Shown piece after piece: positions 24,519 through 33,965 of a stretch of DNA of 64,000 nucleotides. The translations under genes were made by a program, and so were the position numbers. Position 1 is the first letter of the stretch; each line of letters begins with the position of its first letter. The stretch spans positions 1-64,000 of the forward strand of contig JASLQO010000015.1 in assembly GCA_030744435.1 (NCBI GenBank). The letters are read 5' to 3'. Source of the DNA: JASLQO01 sp002327525. Its GTDB lineage: Bacteria; Pseudomonadota; Gammaproteobacteria; Pseudomonadales; Azotimanducaceae. The notes beneath the pieces were generated by a model, which had not been told where the DNA came from, searched no databases, and saw nothing but the letters and a program-made list of their open reading frames with translations.

Positions 24519-27200
24519 TTGGCAAGATCGCTGGTCATTGTCGAATCGCCCGCCAAGGCGCGAACCATCAATCGATATCTCGGTGACGACTACATCGTGA
24601 AGTCCAGTGTCGGACACATCCGCGATCTTCCCACGGGCGGAAAGAAGGTCGATCCGAAGGAACGCGCACGTGAGGCGGCCAAGACGCGCAAGCTACCACC
24701 GACCAAGAAGGCCGCGTACAAGAAGAAACGCGCCCGCGAGCAACTCATTCGACGCATGGGCGTGAATCCGGACGGAGGCTGGGAAGCCACTTATGAGGTG
24801 TTGCCGGGCAAGGAGAAGATCGTCAGCGAACTGTCCAGGCTCGCGGAGAACGCAGAAACCATCTTTCTCGCCACCGACCTCGATCGTGAGGGCGAGGCCA
24901 TCGCCTGGCATCTGAGGGAGACCATAGGCGGCGATCCACGACGCTACCGGCGTGTCGTGTTCAACGAGATCACGCACCGGGCTATCCAGGAAGCATTCTC
25001 TGACCCGACCGAGTTGGACATCAACCGGGTCAATGCACAACAGGCGAGACGTTTTCTCGATCGGGTGGTTGGATTCGAGCTCTCGCCTTTGTTGTGGTCG
25101 AAGGTGGCGAGGGGCTTGTCCGCAGGCCGCGTACAGTCAGTCGCGGTACGTCTGATTGTCGAACGTGAGCGAGAGATCCGTGCTTTCGTTCCGGAAGAAT
25201 ACTGGGAGGCATTCGCGGACCTCGCACGAGGGGGCGAGGAAGACAGTATTCGTTTTCAGCTCGCCAGGGATGGCGGCGAGAACTTTCGTCCGAACAGCGA
25301 GGCGGCCACCAACGACGCGCTAGAGCGCCTTCGACAGCGAGCTTTTGTGGTCAAAACGCGCGATAACCGACCCACGCGCACAAAACCCAATGCACCCTTC
25401 ATCACCTCCACGCTGCAGCAGTCCGCCAGTACGCGGCTCGGTTTCAGTGTCAAGAAAACGATGAACATGGCACAGCGTCTGTACGAGACCGGGTATATCA
25501 CCTACATGCGTACCGATTCCACCAATCTCAGCGATGATGCGGTGGCTTCCTGCCGTAAGCACATTGGCCAGAAGATCGGTGCGAAGTATCTGCCGGGACA
25601 GCCGCGTATCTATACGAGCAAGGAGGATGCGCAGGAGGCGCACGAAGCCATTCGGCCATCCAACGTCGCCACGCTCCCTGATCATATCGCGGGTGTTGAC
25701 GATGACGCGGTGCGGTTGTACGACCTCATCTGGCGTCAGTTCGTCGCCTGTCAGATGCCGGATGCGGAGTATCTGAGCACGACCATTGTAGTTGAGGCGG
25801 GCGAATTCGAGCTGCGCATCCGCGGTCGCATCATGCAGTTCGACGGTCATACGAGAGTGTTACCGCCTGCCTCGCGCAAGGAGGAAGACACACCATTGCC
25901 CGATCTGGTGGTGGGGGAGGCGCTCGGGTTGCGGGACGTGGAGGGTGTGCAGCATTTCACCAAACCGTCGCCACGCTTTGGTGAAGCGAGTCTGGTACGT
26001 GAACTCGAGAAGAAGGGCATCGGCCGTCCTTCCACGTACGCTGCGATCATCTCCACGATTCAGGATCGCGGCTATGTCACGCTTCAGAGCCGCCGCTTTC
26101 ATGCCGAAAAGATCGGGGAACTGGTCACCGACCGGTTGGTGGAGAACTTCGATAATCTGATGGATTACGGGTTCACGGCGTCCATGGAGGAGGAACTCGA
26201 CGAGATCGCCGAGGGCGATGCCGAGTGGCGGGGCGTGCTGGATGAGTTCTATACGGGATTTACCTCCAAACTAGAAGCCGCGCAAGCGGCAGATGGCGGC
26301 ATGCGGGCAAACCAACCCACCGACACCGACGTCGAATGCCCGACCTGTGGGCGCCACATGCAGATCCGCACGGGAGGTACGGGTGTGTTCCTTGGCTGCT
26401 CGGGGTACGCACTGCCGCCGAAGGAACGTTGCACGACCACGTTGAATCTGGTGCCCGGCGAGGAGGTGGTAGACGCTGAGAAGGACGACGAAGGTGAGTC
26501 GCGTCTGCTGCGCAGCAGACACAAGTGTCTGAAATGTGCCATGCCGATGACCAGTTTCCTGGTCGACGAACAGCGGAAGCTGCACGTTTGCGGTAACAAC
26601 CCTGACTGTGACGGCTTTGAACTCGAGGCGGGACAGTATCGGATCAAGGGCTACGACGGTCCGGAACTGGAGTGTGACAAGTGCGGCGAAGTCATGCAGC
26701 TCAAATCCGGTCGCTTCGGTAAGTACTTCGGTTGCACGCAATGCAAGAACACGCGCAAGTTGCTGCGCAGTGGTGAACCGGCACCACCGAAAGCGGACCC
26801 GATTCCGATGCCGGAATTACGCTGTGAAAAAGTGGACGATCACTATCTGCTGCGTGATGGGGCGGCAGGAATCTTTCTGGCCGCCAGCCAGTTTCCCAAG
26901 AACCGTGAGACCCGCGCACCGCGAGTAGCGGAGTTGCTGCCCTACGCTAACGAGTTGGATCCCAAGTTCAAATACCTGCTCGACGCTCCTGTGGCAGATC
27001 CTGAGGGGCGCCCCTCGGTGATTCGCTACAGTCGAAAAACGAAAGAGCAGTACGTTCAATCGGAAGAGGGCGGCAAGGCGAGCGGCTGGAAGGCGTTTTA
27101 CCGGGATGGCAAATGGGTCGTGACTGCGGCCCGGAAAAAGAAGACATCCGCCAGGAAGAAATCTGCTAGCAGGCGCAAGACTAAGGCTAGGTCCGACTGA
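24519..27200 (+). CDS. topA: DNA topoisomerase I
   Basis: Type IA topoisomerase that relaxes negative supercoils. 893 residues: an N-terminal Toprim domain ([28 protein letters not shown]), the catalytic Tyr329 in ITYMRTDST, a gate region ending in [12 protein letters not shown], then three zinc ribbons beginning [16 protein letters not shown] and CDKCGEVM. There is a further topoisomerase C-terminal repeat and a Lys/Arg-rich tail. The start is TTG at 24519 with GAGGA at 24506-24510 as ribosome binding site. The length is slightly above that of E. coli TopA (865). It converges with lexA. Confidence 0.97.
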   Translation: MARSLVIVESPAKARTINRYLGDDYIVKSSVGHIRDLPTGGKKVDPKERAREAAKTRKLPPTKKAAYKKKRAREQLIRRMGVNPDGGWEATYEVLPGKEKIVSELSRLAENAETIFLATDLDREGEAIAWHLRETIGGDPRRYRRVVFNEITHRAIQEAFSDPTELDINRVNAQQARRFLDRVVGFELSPLLWSKVARGLSAGRVQSVAVRLIVEREREIRAFVPEEYWEAFADLARGGEEDSIRFQLARDGGENFRPNSEAATNDALERLRQRAFVVKTRDNRPTRTKPNAPFITSTLQQSASTRLGFSVKKTMNMAQRLYETGYITYMRTDSTNLSDDAVASCRKHIGQKIGAKYLPGQPRIYTSKEDAQEAHEAIRPSNVATLPDHIAGVDDDAVRLYDLIWRQFVACQMPDAEYLSTTIVVEAGEFELRIRGRIMQFDGHTRVLPPASRKEEDTPLPDLVVGEALGLRDVEGVQHFTKPSPRFGEASLVRELEKKGIGRPSTYAAIISTIQDRGYVTLQSRRFHAEKIGELVTDRLVENFDNLMDYGFTASMEEELDEIAEGDAEWRGVLDEFYTGFTSKLEAAQAADGGMRANQPTDTDVECPTCGRHMQIRTGGTGVFLGCSGYALPPKERCTTTLNLVPGEEVVDAEKDDEGESRLLRSRHKCLKCAMPMTSFLVDEQRKLHVCGNNPDCDGFELEAGQYRIKGYDGPELECDKCGEVMQLKSGRFGKYFGCTQCKNTRKLLRSGEPAPPKADPIPMPELRCEKVDDHYLLRDGAAGIFLAASQFPKNRETRAPRVAELLPYANELDPKFKYLLDAPVADPEGRPSVIRYSRKTKEQYVQSEEGGKASGWKAFYRDGKWVVTAARKKKTSARKKSASRRKTKARSD

Positions 27201-27250
27201 AGCACTGCGTTTCCCGGCCGGGCGGCCTGTCAGCACGCCTTGCGAGAGTT

Positions 27251-27268
27251 CCGGCCGTCGCAGGCCGG
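27251..27268. terminator. Possible hairpin between convergent topA and lexA
   Basis: CCGGCC, a 6-base loop, then GGCCGG between the convergent ends of topA and lexA. The stem is short but all G:C. There is no T-run on either side, so it would be a weak or factor-assisted terminator. Confidence 0.35.
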
Positions 27269-27295
27269 GATGCATGAGTTGCTGAGCTGCCGGCC

Positions 27296-27928
27296 TCAGT
27301 GGCGGCGGATCACGCCCACACTCAGTCCTTCGATTTGAAATGGCTGTTCCGAAAGATCTACCTCGATGGGTTCGTAGGCGTCATTCTCGGGGAGTAATGT
27401 CACGCGCGCGCGCGCGTTGCGCTGAAAACGTTTGACGGTTACTTCATCCTCGATGCGTGCCACGACGATCTGACCGTTGCTGGCATCCAGGGTTTTGTGT
27501 ACGGCGATCAGGTCGCCGTCCAGAATACCAGCGTCCATCATGCTGTCGCCGTGCACCCGAAGGAGATAGTCCGCGCGGGGGTGAAAGAAACTGGCGGGCA
27601 TGTCCAGCCGTTCCTCAATGTGTTCTTCCGCCAGAATAGGGCTACCCGCGGCAACCCGTCCGACGATTGGTAATCCAGAGTCTTCAGGCAGGCGGATGCC
27701 GCGCGAGGTCCCAGGAATCATCTCGATGGCGCCTTTGCGAGCCAGCGCTTTGAGGTGCTCTTCCGCAGCATTGGGTGACTTGAAGCCGAGCTGCTGTGCG
27801 ATGTCGGCGCGTGTGGGCGGATAGCCGGTATCGGAGATATGTTGCCTAATGATGTCGAGTACCTGTGCCTGACGCGTGGTCAGATTGGGCAGGGCACGGG
27901 CGTTCTTGTTGCGTTGGGTACGTGGCAT
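27296..27928 (-). CDS. lexA: LexA repressor
   Basis: SOS regulator. 210 residues: a winged helix-turn-helix DNA-binding domain ([47 protein letters not shown]) and the S24 latent protease domain. The self-cleavage site is Ala94-Gly95 (VAAGS) and the catalytic pair Ser129 (HGDSM) and Lys166 (VTVKRF). ATG at 27928 (MPRTQR) is the start; two LexA boxes lie immediately upstream, so the longer frame to 28006 would read through them and is rejected. Autoregulated. Confidence 0.97.
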   Translation of the reverse strand: MPRTQRNKNARALPNLTTRQAQVLDIIRQHISDTGYPPTRADIAQQLGFKSPNAAEEHLKALARKGAIEMIPGTSRGIRLPEDSGLPIVGRVAAGSPILAEEHIEERLDMPASFFHPRADYLLRVHGDSMMDAGILDGDLIAVHKTLDASNGQIVVARIEDEVTVKRFQRNARARVTLLPENDAYEPIEVDLSEQPFQIEGLSVGVIRRH

Positions 27929-27938
27929 GTGACACAAC

Positions 27939-27954
27939 CTGTGTGAATATACAG
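27939..27954. promoter_or_regulatory. LexA (SOS) box 1
   Basis: CTGTGTGAATATACAG, a perfect match to the CTGT-N8-ACAG consensus, 10 bases upstream of the lexA start codon. LexA bound here would block its own transcription. Confidence 0.9.
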
Positions 27955-27958
27955 TGCG

Positions 27959-27974
27959 CTGGCAGTATATACAG
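27959..27974. promoter_or_regulatory. LexA (SOS) box 2, weaker
   Basis: CTGGCAGTATATACAG, one mismatch in the left CTGT arm, spaced 20 bases (two helical turns) from box 1. Tandem boxes with this spacing are common upstream of lexA in gammaproteobacteria. It also lies upstream of the divergent LolA-like gene, which might therefore share SOS control. Confidence 0.75.
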
Positions 27975-28037
27975 TATCTAATGCAAAGCACAACCGGTGA
28001 TTGCACCGACAGGCAGGCTTCCTTAGACTGCGGCCCG

Positions 28038-28886
28038 ATGCTGGCACGATTTAACGTGGTGTCTCAAGTAGTGGGTGCTTACGGTTTGTTAAACAAGGAC
28101 TTTTCATTCCGGCTCTTCCTCGGTGTTCTGTTCAGCGTGCTGTGGCTGGGGCAAGCCTGGGCAACACCTGAGTCGGAGGGACTGGCCATTTTCGAGGAGG
28201 CCGACCGGCGAGAAACCGGTTTTCAGGACTTGCAGGTGAATCTGACCATGATCCTGCGCACCAGCCGCGGTAACGAAAGCAGAAGGGCTTTGCGCATCAA
28301 GCAGCTCGAAATGCCCACCGACGGTGACAAGATGCTGGTCGTATTCGATACGCCCAAGCAGATACGGGGCACAGCGTTGCTGAGTTTCAGCCACAAGGTC
28401 GACCAGGACGATCAGTGGCTGTATCTGCCCGCGATGAAACGTGTCAAGAAAGTCACCTCGAGAAATAAGTCCGGCCCCTTCCTGTCGAGCGAGTTCGCTT
28501 TCGAGGATCTCACTTCCCCGGAGATTCAGAAGTACGCATACCGCTACCTGCGTAAGGAAATGCTAAACGGCGTGCCCTGTTTTGTGGTCGAGCGTATTCC
28601 GAAAGATGAGTTTTCAGGTTACTCGCGGCAGGTGGTCTGGCTCGACGAGAACGAGTACCGCACGTTGAAGATCGACTATTTCGATCGCAAGAGCAGCCTG
28701 CTCAAGACACTCACCTTCGATGCCTACGAACGGTATCTGGATCGGTTCTGGCGTCCGTCACGGATGATGATGGAAAACCACCAGACCCGGAAATCCACCG
28801 AACTTGTGTGGAGCAATTTCCGTTTTCGTACCGGTCTGGACGATGCGCGCGATTTCACCACCAACAGCCTGCGGCGCGTACGGTGA
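28038..28886 (+). CDS. LolA-like outer membrane lipoprotein-sorting protein
   Basis: About 282 residues: an N-terminal signal peptide ([19 protein letters not shown]), then a LolA/LolB-like half-barrel with [71 protein letters not shown] and [19 protein letters not shown]. This is the family of periplasmic carriers often encoded with MMPL/RND exporters or outer membrane barrels. The start is uncertain: ATG at 28038 is used, but no good ribosome binding site precedes it, and TTG near 28085 just ahead of the signal peptide is possible. Its TGA overlaps the ATG of the next gene. Confidence 0.82.
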   Translation: MLARFNVVSQVVGAYGLLNKDFSFRLFLGVLFSVLWLGQAWATPESEGLAIFEEADRRETGFQDLQVNLTMILRTSRGNESRRALRIKQLEMPTDGDKMLVVFDTPKQIRGTALLSFSHKVDQDDQWLYLPAMKRVKKVTSRNKSGPFLSSEFAFEDLTSPEIQKYAYRYLRKEMLNGVPCFVVERIPKDEFSGYSRQVVWLDENEYRTLKIDYFDRKSSLLKTLTFDAYERYLDRFWRPSRMMMENHQTRKSTELVWSNFRFRTGLDDARDFTTNSLRRVR

Positions 28887-30448
28887 TGAGCTGGAGATTG
28901 CTCATCGCGTGCTGGCTCGCGTGCGCCCCTGTGCTGCACGCGGCCACACTGGCGGATCAGTTGGTATTCGGCAGTTTTCAGAAGGAACAGAAAGCACGCG
29001 ACTGGGCGCAGCGCGTACAACGCAAGGTGGGCGCTGAGGTACGGGTGGCGGAGCTCAGCGATGGAGAGACGACCTGGTATCGCGTGGTCAGTGATCCGGA
29101 TCCGCAAATCGCCAGACAGGCCGCCTCGCAAGGGCTGACGTTCTGGAGAAATCCGGTGTCCGTGGACGATTCGGCCGAGCCCGGGAGACGGGTGGCGGAA
29201 CGGTCCGTGCAACCCACCTCGACGACGATAGAGCTGCTAGGCCAGCGTGCGCCCGCGCGGCAACCGCAGGCAGAGGCTCTGAGCCCACAGAGCGTGTCGC
29301 AGCTCGATTTCGACCTCGGATTCCAGGGCCGGTCGTTTCCGCATTCGGGCTATATTGGCCAGGAGCGCTTCCATCCCTCCTTCAGTGTGCAGTTGGAATA
29401 CTACCGGGCCTGGGAGGACGATCGTCGCAGCTTCACGTTCACCCCTTTCTTTCGCTATGACATCGAGGACAGTGAGCGTACCCATGGCGACATTCGCGAG
29501 CTGTTTTATACCCATGTAGGGGACGATTGGGACCTTCATGTCGGAGTGCGGCGCCTGTTCTGGGGAGTGAGCGAATTCCAGCACCTGGTGGACATCGTCA
29601 ACCAGACCGATCTCGTCGAAAACGTCGATGGCGAGGACAAATTGGGACAGCCAATGGTGCAGCTCTCACTGGTGCGCGACTGGGGTATCGTCGATCTATT
29701 CGCGCTCACCGGTTTTCGGGAGCGTACTTTCGCCGGTGACCAGGGCCGGCTGAACGTACTGCCCATCGACACGGATGATGCCACCTATGAGTCTTCCGCG
29801 GAGGAACTGCGCACCGATGCTGCCGTGCGCTGGTCGCATTTCTGGGGACCGCTGGAATTCGGCGTCTATCATTTCTCCGGTACCAGCCGGGATCCGCTGC
29901 TGATCCCGACGCCTGATGGTTCCGGCGGTCTGCTGTACCGGCCACACTATCCGGTGATCGACCAGACCGGGTTCGATGCACAGGCCATTGCGGGAGATTG
30001 GGCCTGGAAGCTGGAGGCGATTTCGCGCTCGGGTTATGACGACCGCTACGTTGCCGCCGTGGCGGGGTTCGAACGAACGCTGGTCGGCGTATTCGGCACA
30101 CGTTCGGATCTCGGCCTGGTCGTGGAGTATATGTTCGATGATCGCGGGGATAGGGCCTTCAACACGCTCTTCGAGAACGACGTTGCCCTTGGTGCGCGCT
30201 GGCGTGCCAACGACCTCGCCGATACGGAAGCGCTACTGGGATTGATCTGGGATACCGATTCGGAAGAGTATGTGTTTTCGCTGGAGGCCAGCCGACGACT
30301 CGGTGACAACTGGGGTCTGTATCTTGAGGGTCGCGTGTTTGGCGGTGGTGACGACATCGCCTTGCCGTACCTGCTGGACCCCGACAACAAGAGCGCGGCA
30401 CTGCAGCGTGATGACTACATACAGCTGGAGCTCAAGCGTTTTTTTTGA
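28886..30448 (+). CDS. Outer membrane beta-barrel protein with N-terminal SPOR-like domain
   Basis: 520 residues: a signal peptide (SWRLLIACWLACAPVLHA), then a SPOR-like module at about residues 20-90 (LVFGSFQKEQKARDWAQRVQRKVGAEVRVAEL, WYRVVSDPDP), a linker, and a long beta-barrel rich in aromatic alternating strands ending in ELKRFF (C-terminal Phe for BAM recognition). ATG at 28886 overlaps the LolA-like stop (TGATG), so the two are coupled. I infer that the pair forms a periplasmic carrier and an outer membrane partner. The substrate is unknown. Confidence 0.75.
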   Translation: MSWRLLIACWLACAPVLHAATLADQLVFGSFQKEQKARDWAQRVQRKVGAEVRVAELSDGETTWYRVVSDPDPQIARQAASQGLTFWRNPVSVDDSAEPGRRVAERSVQPTSTTIELLGQRAPARQPQAEALSPQSVSQLDFDLGFQGRSFPHSGYIGQERFHPSFSVQLEYYRAWEDDRRSFTFTPFFRYDIEDSERTHGDIRELFYTHVGDDWDLHVGVRRLFWGVSEFQHLVDIVNQTDLVENVDGEDKLGQPMVQLSLVRDWGIVDLFALTGFRERTFAGDQGRLNVLPIDTDDATYESSAEELRTDAAVRWSHFWGPLEFGVYHFSGTSRDPLLIPTPDGSGGLLYRPHYPVIDQTGFDAQAIAGDWAWKLEAISRSGYDDRYVAAVAGFERTLVGVFGTRSDLGLVVEYMFDDRGDRAFNTLFENDVALGARWRANDLADTEALLGLIWDTDSEEYVFSLEASRRLGDNWGLYLEGRVFGGGDDIALPYLLDPDNKSAALQRDDYIQLELKRFF

Positions 30449-30493
30449 CGACGCGCTGAAAACGAGAATTAGTTAGAGGTTCCTCACAAAGAT

Positions 30494-31594
30494 ATGAACG
30501 ATCTGATCACGGGCTGGCGCGAAACGGCCGGCTGGGAAGTGGAAGTGTTCGCCATCGTGTTCGCCACGGGTGTGGTTCATCTGCTGGCGCGAATCATGAT
30601 GCGGCATCTGGCGCGCCAGTTGGAGAAGACCCAGGCCGTGTACGACGATGCGTTGGTCGATTCCGCGCGCAAGCCCCTGGCGTTCGCGATCTGGATCATC
30701 GGCGTGAGTTGGGCGGCGGAGGTGGCCGGGCGCGTCAATGGCGGCGGGGGTGTATTCGCCTATATCGACGACCTGCGCAACGTGAGCATTTTGCTGATGA
30801 TGATGTGGTTCGCCCTACGCTTCATCAAGTTCGTCGAAATCCACATCAGCGATCAGGGTTACCGCAATAAGCCAGTAGACCGAACGAGCGTCATTGCCAT
30901 CGGACGCTTGTTGCGAATCTCGATCGTCATCACGGGTACCCTGATGGTGCTGCAGGCGCTGGGATTCAGCGTCACCGGCCTTCTGGCATTTGGCGGCATC
31001 GGTGGTGCGGCTGTGGGTTTTGCCGCCAAGGATTTGTTGGCCAACTTCTTCGGCGCACTGATGATATTTCTTGACCGGCCGTTTTCGGTCGGCGATTGGA
31101 TCTGCTCCCCCGACCGTGATATCGAAGGCACGGTTGAGGAGATTGGCTGGCGTCTGACGCGAATCCGTACTTTCGATCAGCGGCCGTTGTACGTGCCAAA
31201 CTCCGTGTTCACGACGCTGGCGGTGGAGAATCCGTCGCGCATGCTCAATCGTCGTATATACGAGACCATTGGCATTCGCTATGACGATGTTCACGCGCTA
31301 CCCGCCATCGTCGCCGATGTAGAGAACATGCTCAAAGAACACGCGGCCATCGACCAGCAGAAAACGCTGATGGTCAACTTCAACGCGTTTGGCGCATCCT
31401 CCCTCGATTTCTTCGTCTACACCTTCACCAGGACAACCGCGTGGGCCGAGTATCACGAGATCAAACAGGACGTGCTGTTTCGTATCTCCGAGATCATCAC
31501 GGATCATAGCGCCGAGATCGCCTTTCCCACCCAGACACTCCTGTTGGCTGAACCTGAGCAGGACGTGCCCGCGAGCGACCGGCCGTCAGCGTGA
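30494..31594 (+). CDS. Mechanosensitive ion channel, MscS family
   Basis: 366 residues with about five transmembrane helices. The pore-lining segment is GFSVTGLLAFGGIGGAAVGFAAKDLLANFFGALMIFLDRPFSVGDWI, with the Gly/Ala pattern of MscS TM3. A cytoplasmic beta-domain follows (GTVEEIGWRLTRIRTFDQRPLYVPNSVF) and a C-terminal alpha/beta cage domain. It opens on hypo-osmotic shock to release solutes. The longer-than-MscS N-terminus resembles YbdG/YnaI types. Its stop overlaps the hpt GTG by 4 bases (GTGA). Confidence 0.93.
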   Translation: MNDLITGWRETAGWEVEVFAIVFATGVVHLLARIMMRHLARQLEKTQAVYDDALVDSARKPLAFAIWIIGVSWAAEVAGRVNGGGGVFAYIDDLRNVSILLMMMWFALRFIKFVEIHISDQGYRNKPVDRTSVIAIGRLLRISIVITGTLMVLQALGFSVTGLLAFGGIGGAAVGFAAKDLLANFFGALMIFLDRPFSVGDWICSPDRDIEGTVEEIGWRLTRIRTFDQRPLYVPNSVFTTLAVENPSRMLNRRIYETIGIRYDDVHALPAIVADVENMLKEHAAIDQQKTLMVNFNAFGASSLDFFVYTFTRTTAWAEYHEIKQDVLFRISEIITDHSAEIAFPTQTLLLAEPEQDVPASDRPSA

Positions 31595-32148
31595 ATTCCC
31601 AGCGGGCCACGCGGGCACTTGCACGGGCGCGAGTGTTGGTGAGTGCGCAAGAGGTCGAGGCAGCCGTCGATCGGGTATCGGTTCGTGTTTCGGCGATGCT
31701 GCGTCATTCGAATCCCGTCGTCCTGTGCATACTCCAGGGTGGCTATGCCTATCACGCGCAATTGTGCCAGCGGCTGCGGTTCCCACTCGAGACCGGATAT
31801 CTGCACGTGAGCCGCTACGGCGAAAACACCACAGGCGGAGCGTTGCACTGGCGCGCGCGGCCGTCGCTGGATGTCGGCGATCGCACCGTGCTGGTCGTAG
31901 ATGACGTGCTCGACAAGGGAGTAACCCTCGCCGTGGTCATCGATGCGTTGAAAGAAGCGGGTGCGCGAAAGGTCTTTTCGACGGTGCTGGTGAGCAAGGA
32001 CGTGGCTGATCGGGAGCGCCCGGGCATTGACTTTGTGGCGCTGCACTGTCCGGATGAGTATCTGTTCGGCTGTGGAATGGATTTTCGTGGCTACTGGCGC
32101 AATCTGCCGGAGATATACGCGCTACCCGCCGACCTGGAGCACCCGTAA
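31591..32148 (+). CDS. hpt: Hypoxanthine-guanine phosphoribosyltransferase
   Basis: Salvages hypoxanthine or guanine with PRPP to IMP or GMP. 185 residues. The PRPP-binding loop reads VLVVDDVLDKGVTLAVV; LCILQGGYAY holds the pyrophosphate loop, and the C-terminus contains EYLFGCGMDFRGYWRNLPEIYAL as in Hpt-type enzymes. GTG start at 31591 in a GTGA overlap with mscS. It is directly followed by the thioinosine phosphorylase, whose product is hypoxanthine, which makes a coherent two-step salvage path. Confidence 0.9.
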   Translation: MNSQRATRALARARVLVSAQEVEAAVDRVSVRVSAMLRHSNPVVLCILQGGYAYHAQLCQRLRFPLETGYLHVSRYGENTTGGALHWRARPSLDVGDRTVLVVDDVLDKGVTLAVVIDALKEAGARKVFSTVLVSKDVADRERPGIDFVALHCPDEYLFGCGMDFRGYWRNLPEIYALPADLEHP

Positions 32149-32882
32149 TGAGGCGCATTGCCGTCATTGGCGGATCGGCGCCCGTTCCCTTGTCCGGCTC
32201 TGCTCAAGGTAAGTCGGAAACGCCGTCGACACCCTATGGAGATCCGTCCGCGCCCATTCATTGCTTTCGAAGTGGCGCAATGGACGTGCTCTCGCTATCA
32301 CGGCACGGCCCCGGCCACCGCTACACACCGCATCAGATCAACTACCGGGCCAACGTGTGGGCGTTACGCGAACTCGGCGCCGAAGGCGTGATTGCAACGT
32401 TTACCGTAGGTGGCATAAGTGCCGCGCTCACACCCGGGACACTGGTTCTGCCGGATCAGGTCATCGACTATACGTGGGGACGTGCGCATACCTTCGATCT
32501 GCCCGGCGAACGGCATGTCGAGTTTTCTGATCCCTTCGATGAAGGGCTGCGGCGCTGGCTTGCCGCAGGGGCTGGCCACTCGGGACTCGAAGTCGTTCTC
32601 GGGGGCACGTACGGCGCCACCCAGGGCCCGCGGTTGGAAACCGCGGCCGAGATCGACCGCCTGGACGGGGAGGGCTGTTCGGTGGTTGGTATGACGGCGA
32701 TGCCGGAAGCCGCGCTTGCCCGGGAACTGGACCTGCCTTACGTGGCCTTGTGCCTCGTGGTCAATCCCGCGGCGGGACGGGGTGCGATCGACCGCGAAGA
32801 TTGGGCGCAGGTGGGAGAGCGTGGTATGCGCCAGGTGGCCGCACTAATCGAGCGTTGTCTGGAACTCGGTCCAGGCGGCTGA
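32148..32882 (+). CDS. S-methyl-5'-thioinosine phosphorylase (MTAP/PNP family)
   Basis: 244 residues of the PNP/MTAP family: IAVIGGSA at the N-terminus, SLSRHGPGHRYTPHQINYRANVWAL (phosphate-binding Arg-His), FTVGGISAALTPGTLVLPDQVIDYTWGR, GATQGPRLETAAEI and VGMTAMPEAALARELDLPYVALCLVVN. In Pseudomonas the equivalent gene near mfd encodes MTIP, which converts methylthioinosine to hypoxanthine and methylthioribose-1-phosphate. The TAATG overlap with hpt fits use of the hypoxanthine. MTAP activity on adenosine substrates cannot be excluded. The last 39 bases overlap the convergent csiV. Confidence 0.85.
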   Translation: MRRIAVIGGSAPVPLSGSAQGKSETPSTPYGDPSAPIHCFRSGAMDVLSLSRHGPGHRYTPHQINYRANVWALRELGAEGVIATFTVGGISAALTPGTLVLPDQVIDYTWGRAHTFDLPGERHVEFSDPFDEGLRRWLAAGAGHSGLEVVLGGTYGATQGPRLETAAEIDRLDGEGCSVVGMTAMPEAALARELDLPYVALCLVVNPAAGRGAIDREDWAQVGERGMRQVAALIERCLELGPGG

Positions 32883-33965
32883 CAGAGCCTCGCTGGGGTG
32901 TAGTGGGTCGATGCGAACGATCACACCGAATTTGGGGTGGTCGAGATAGTGGAGTTCGCCGCTGCGCATACGTCTGCGTTCATCCATGACCATTCCCAGC
33001 TCGAGCCAGTCTCCGGGCGGAGACCAGTCTGGCCCACCGTCCGCCTCCAGACTGACGGGCAGCAAACCGAGTGCAGGCTCGCGATACACCAGATTTGCGT
33101 GAAAGTGCAGATACCGGCCAATGGTGACAGCGAGGGTACCCTCGAGTTGGAACACATCGTCCATCGGCAGACCGTATTGTATGAGCAGGGGGTCGGGGGC
33201 TCCTCGAGGTGGCACGGGCTGGATCCAGCCTGCGTGCATCAGCACTGAATAGGCGCTGCGCGCGCCGATACGAGCGGCCATATCGCTCATGACGAGTGAT
33301 TGCCGAGGCCGAAGCGCGAAGCTCGACGCCATCAGTGCGGTCTCGAAATGCTCGAGAGCCCCGATCCAGAGTTCCTCTACTGTGGGCGGCTGGGGTGGTG
33401 GTTCGATATCGATCACCACCTCCAAGGAGGGTGCCCCCGGAGAGATTTCGACGGCGATGATTTCATCGTCCGGCACCAAATCGTCGAGCGCTGCGTCTCC
33501 CCGTGCGCCGCTTCCCACGGCTTCGCTCTTCGTATCGGCCTCCGGGGTTTCGACCAGCCCGGGCTCGATATCCGGTGTCGTCCCCGGCTCTTCTCCCTGC
33601 GGGATTACCAGAGCGGGATCAATCTCCAGCGGCTCGCTCGGCTCCGCCGGCGAGATATCGTGCAGCGGCAGAGCCAGTAACTCGAGTGTGGGATCATCCA
33701 GGTCGTATCCGGCGCCTGCATCGCGCCCGGCGAGTGTGCGAACATCGGCCGGCAGCGACGGCAGTGTTGCCAGCGCCAGCTTCTCCTCAGTAGTTGCCTC
33801 CAGCACCGCGGGCCGCTGCAGGACGATCACCTCCACGGCGTACCATTGCCAGGTAAGGTGGTCTTCGAGCTCTTCGGCCCCGATCGCCTCGATCGCCCAT
33901 GAGGCGCAAGCGCACAGAGCGAGAATCGAGCGGTGCGCTGGTCTGATATGGTGGGATTGGCTCAT
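32844..33965 (-). CDS. csiV: CsiV family periplasmic protein
   Basis: 373 residues with a signal peptide (SILALCACASWAIEAIGA), then the CsiV block WQWYAVEVIVLQRP, a long low-complexity Pro/Glu/Asp/Ser linker (about 100-190) and a C-terminal domain with YSVLMHAGWIQPVP and GTLAVTIGRYLHFHANLVYR. In Vibrio, CsiV stimulates PBP1A through LpoA; the linker here is much longer than I would expect. It follows mfd with a 4-base overlap, the usual neighbour order. It overlaps the MTIP gene tail to tail by 39 bases. Confidence 0.85.
   Translation of the reverse strand: MSQSHHIRPAHRSILALCACASWAIEAIGAEELEDHLTWQWYAVEVIVLQRPAVLEATTEEKLALATLPSLPADVRTLAGRDAGAGYDLDDPTLELLALPLHDISPAEPSEPLEIDPALVIPQGEEPGTTPDIEPGLVETPEADTKSEAVGSGARGDAALDDLVPDDEIIAVEISPGAPSLEVVIDIEPPPQPPTVEELWIGALEHFETALMASSFALRPRQSLVMSDMAARIGARSAYSVLMHAGWIQPVPPRGAPDPLLIQYGLPMDDVFQLEGTLAVTIGRYLHFHANLVYREPALGLLPVSLEADGGPDWSPPGDWLELGMVMDERRRMRSGELHYLDHPKFGVIVRIDPLHPSEALSAAWTEFQTTLD

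Noticed and set aside
27411..27422. Alternating CG run (cgcgcgcgcgcg-like)
   Set aside because: It lies in the lexA coding frame (NARARV) and matches normal Arg/Ala codons.
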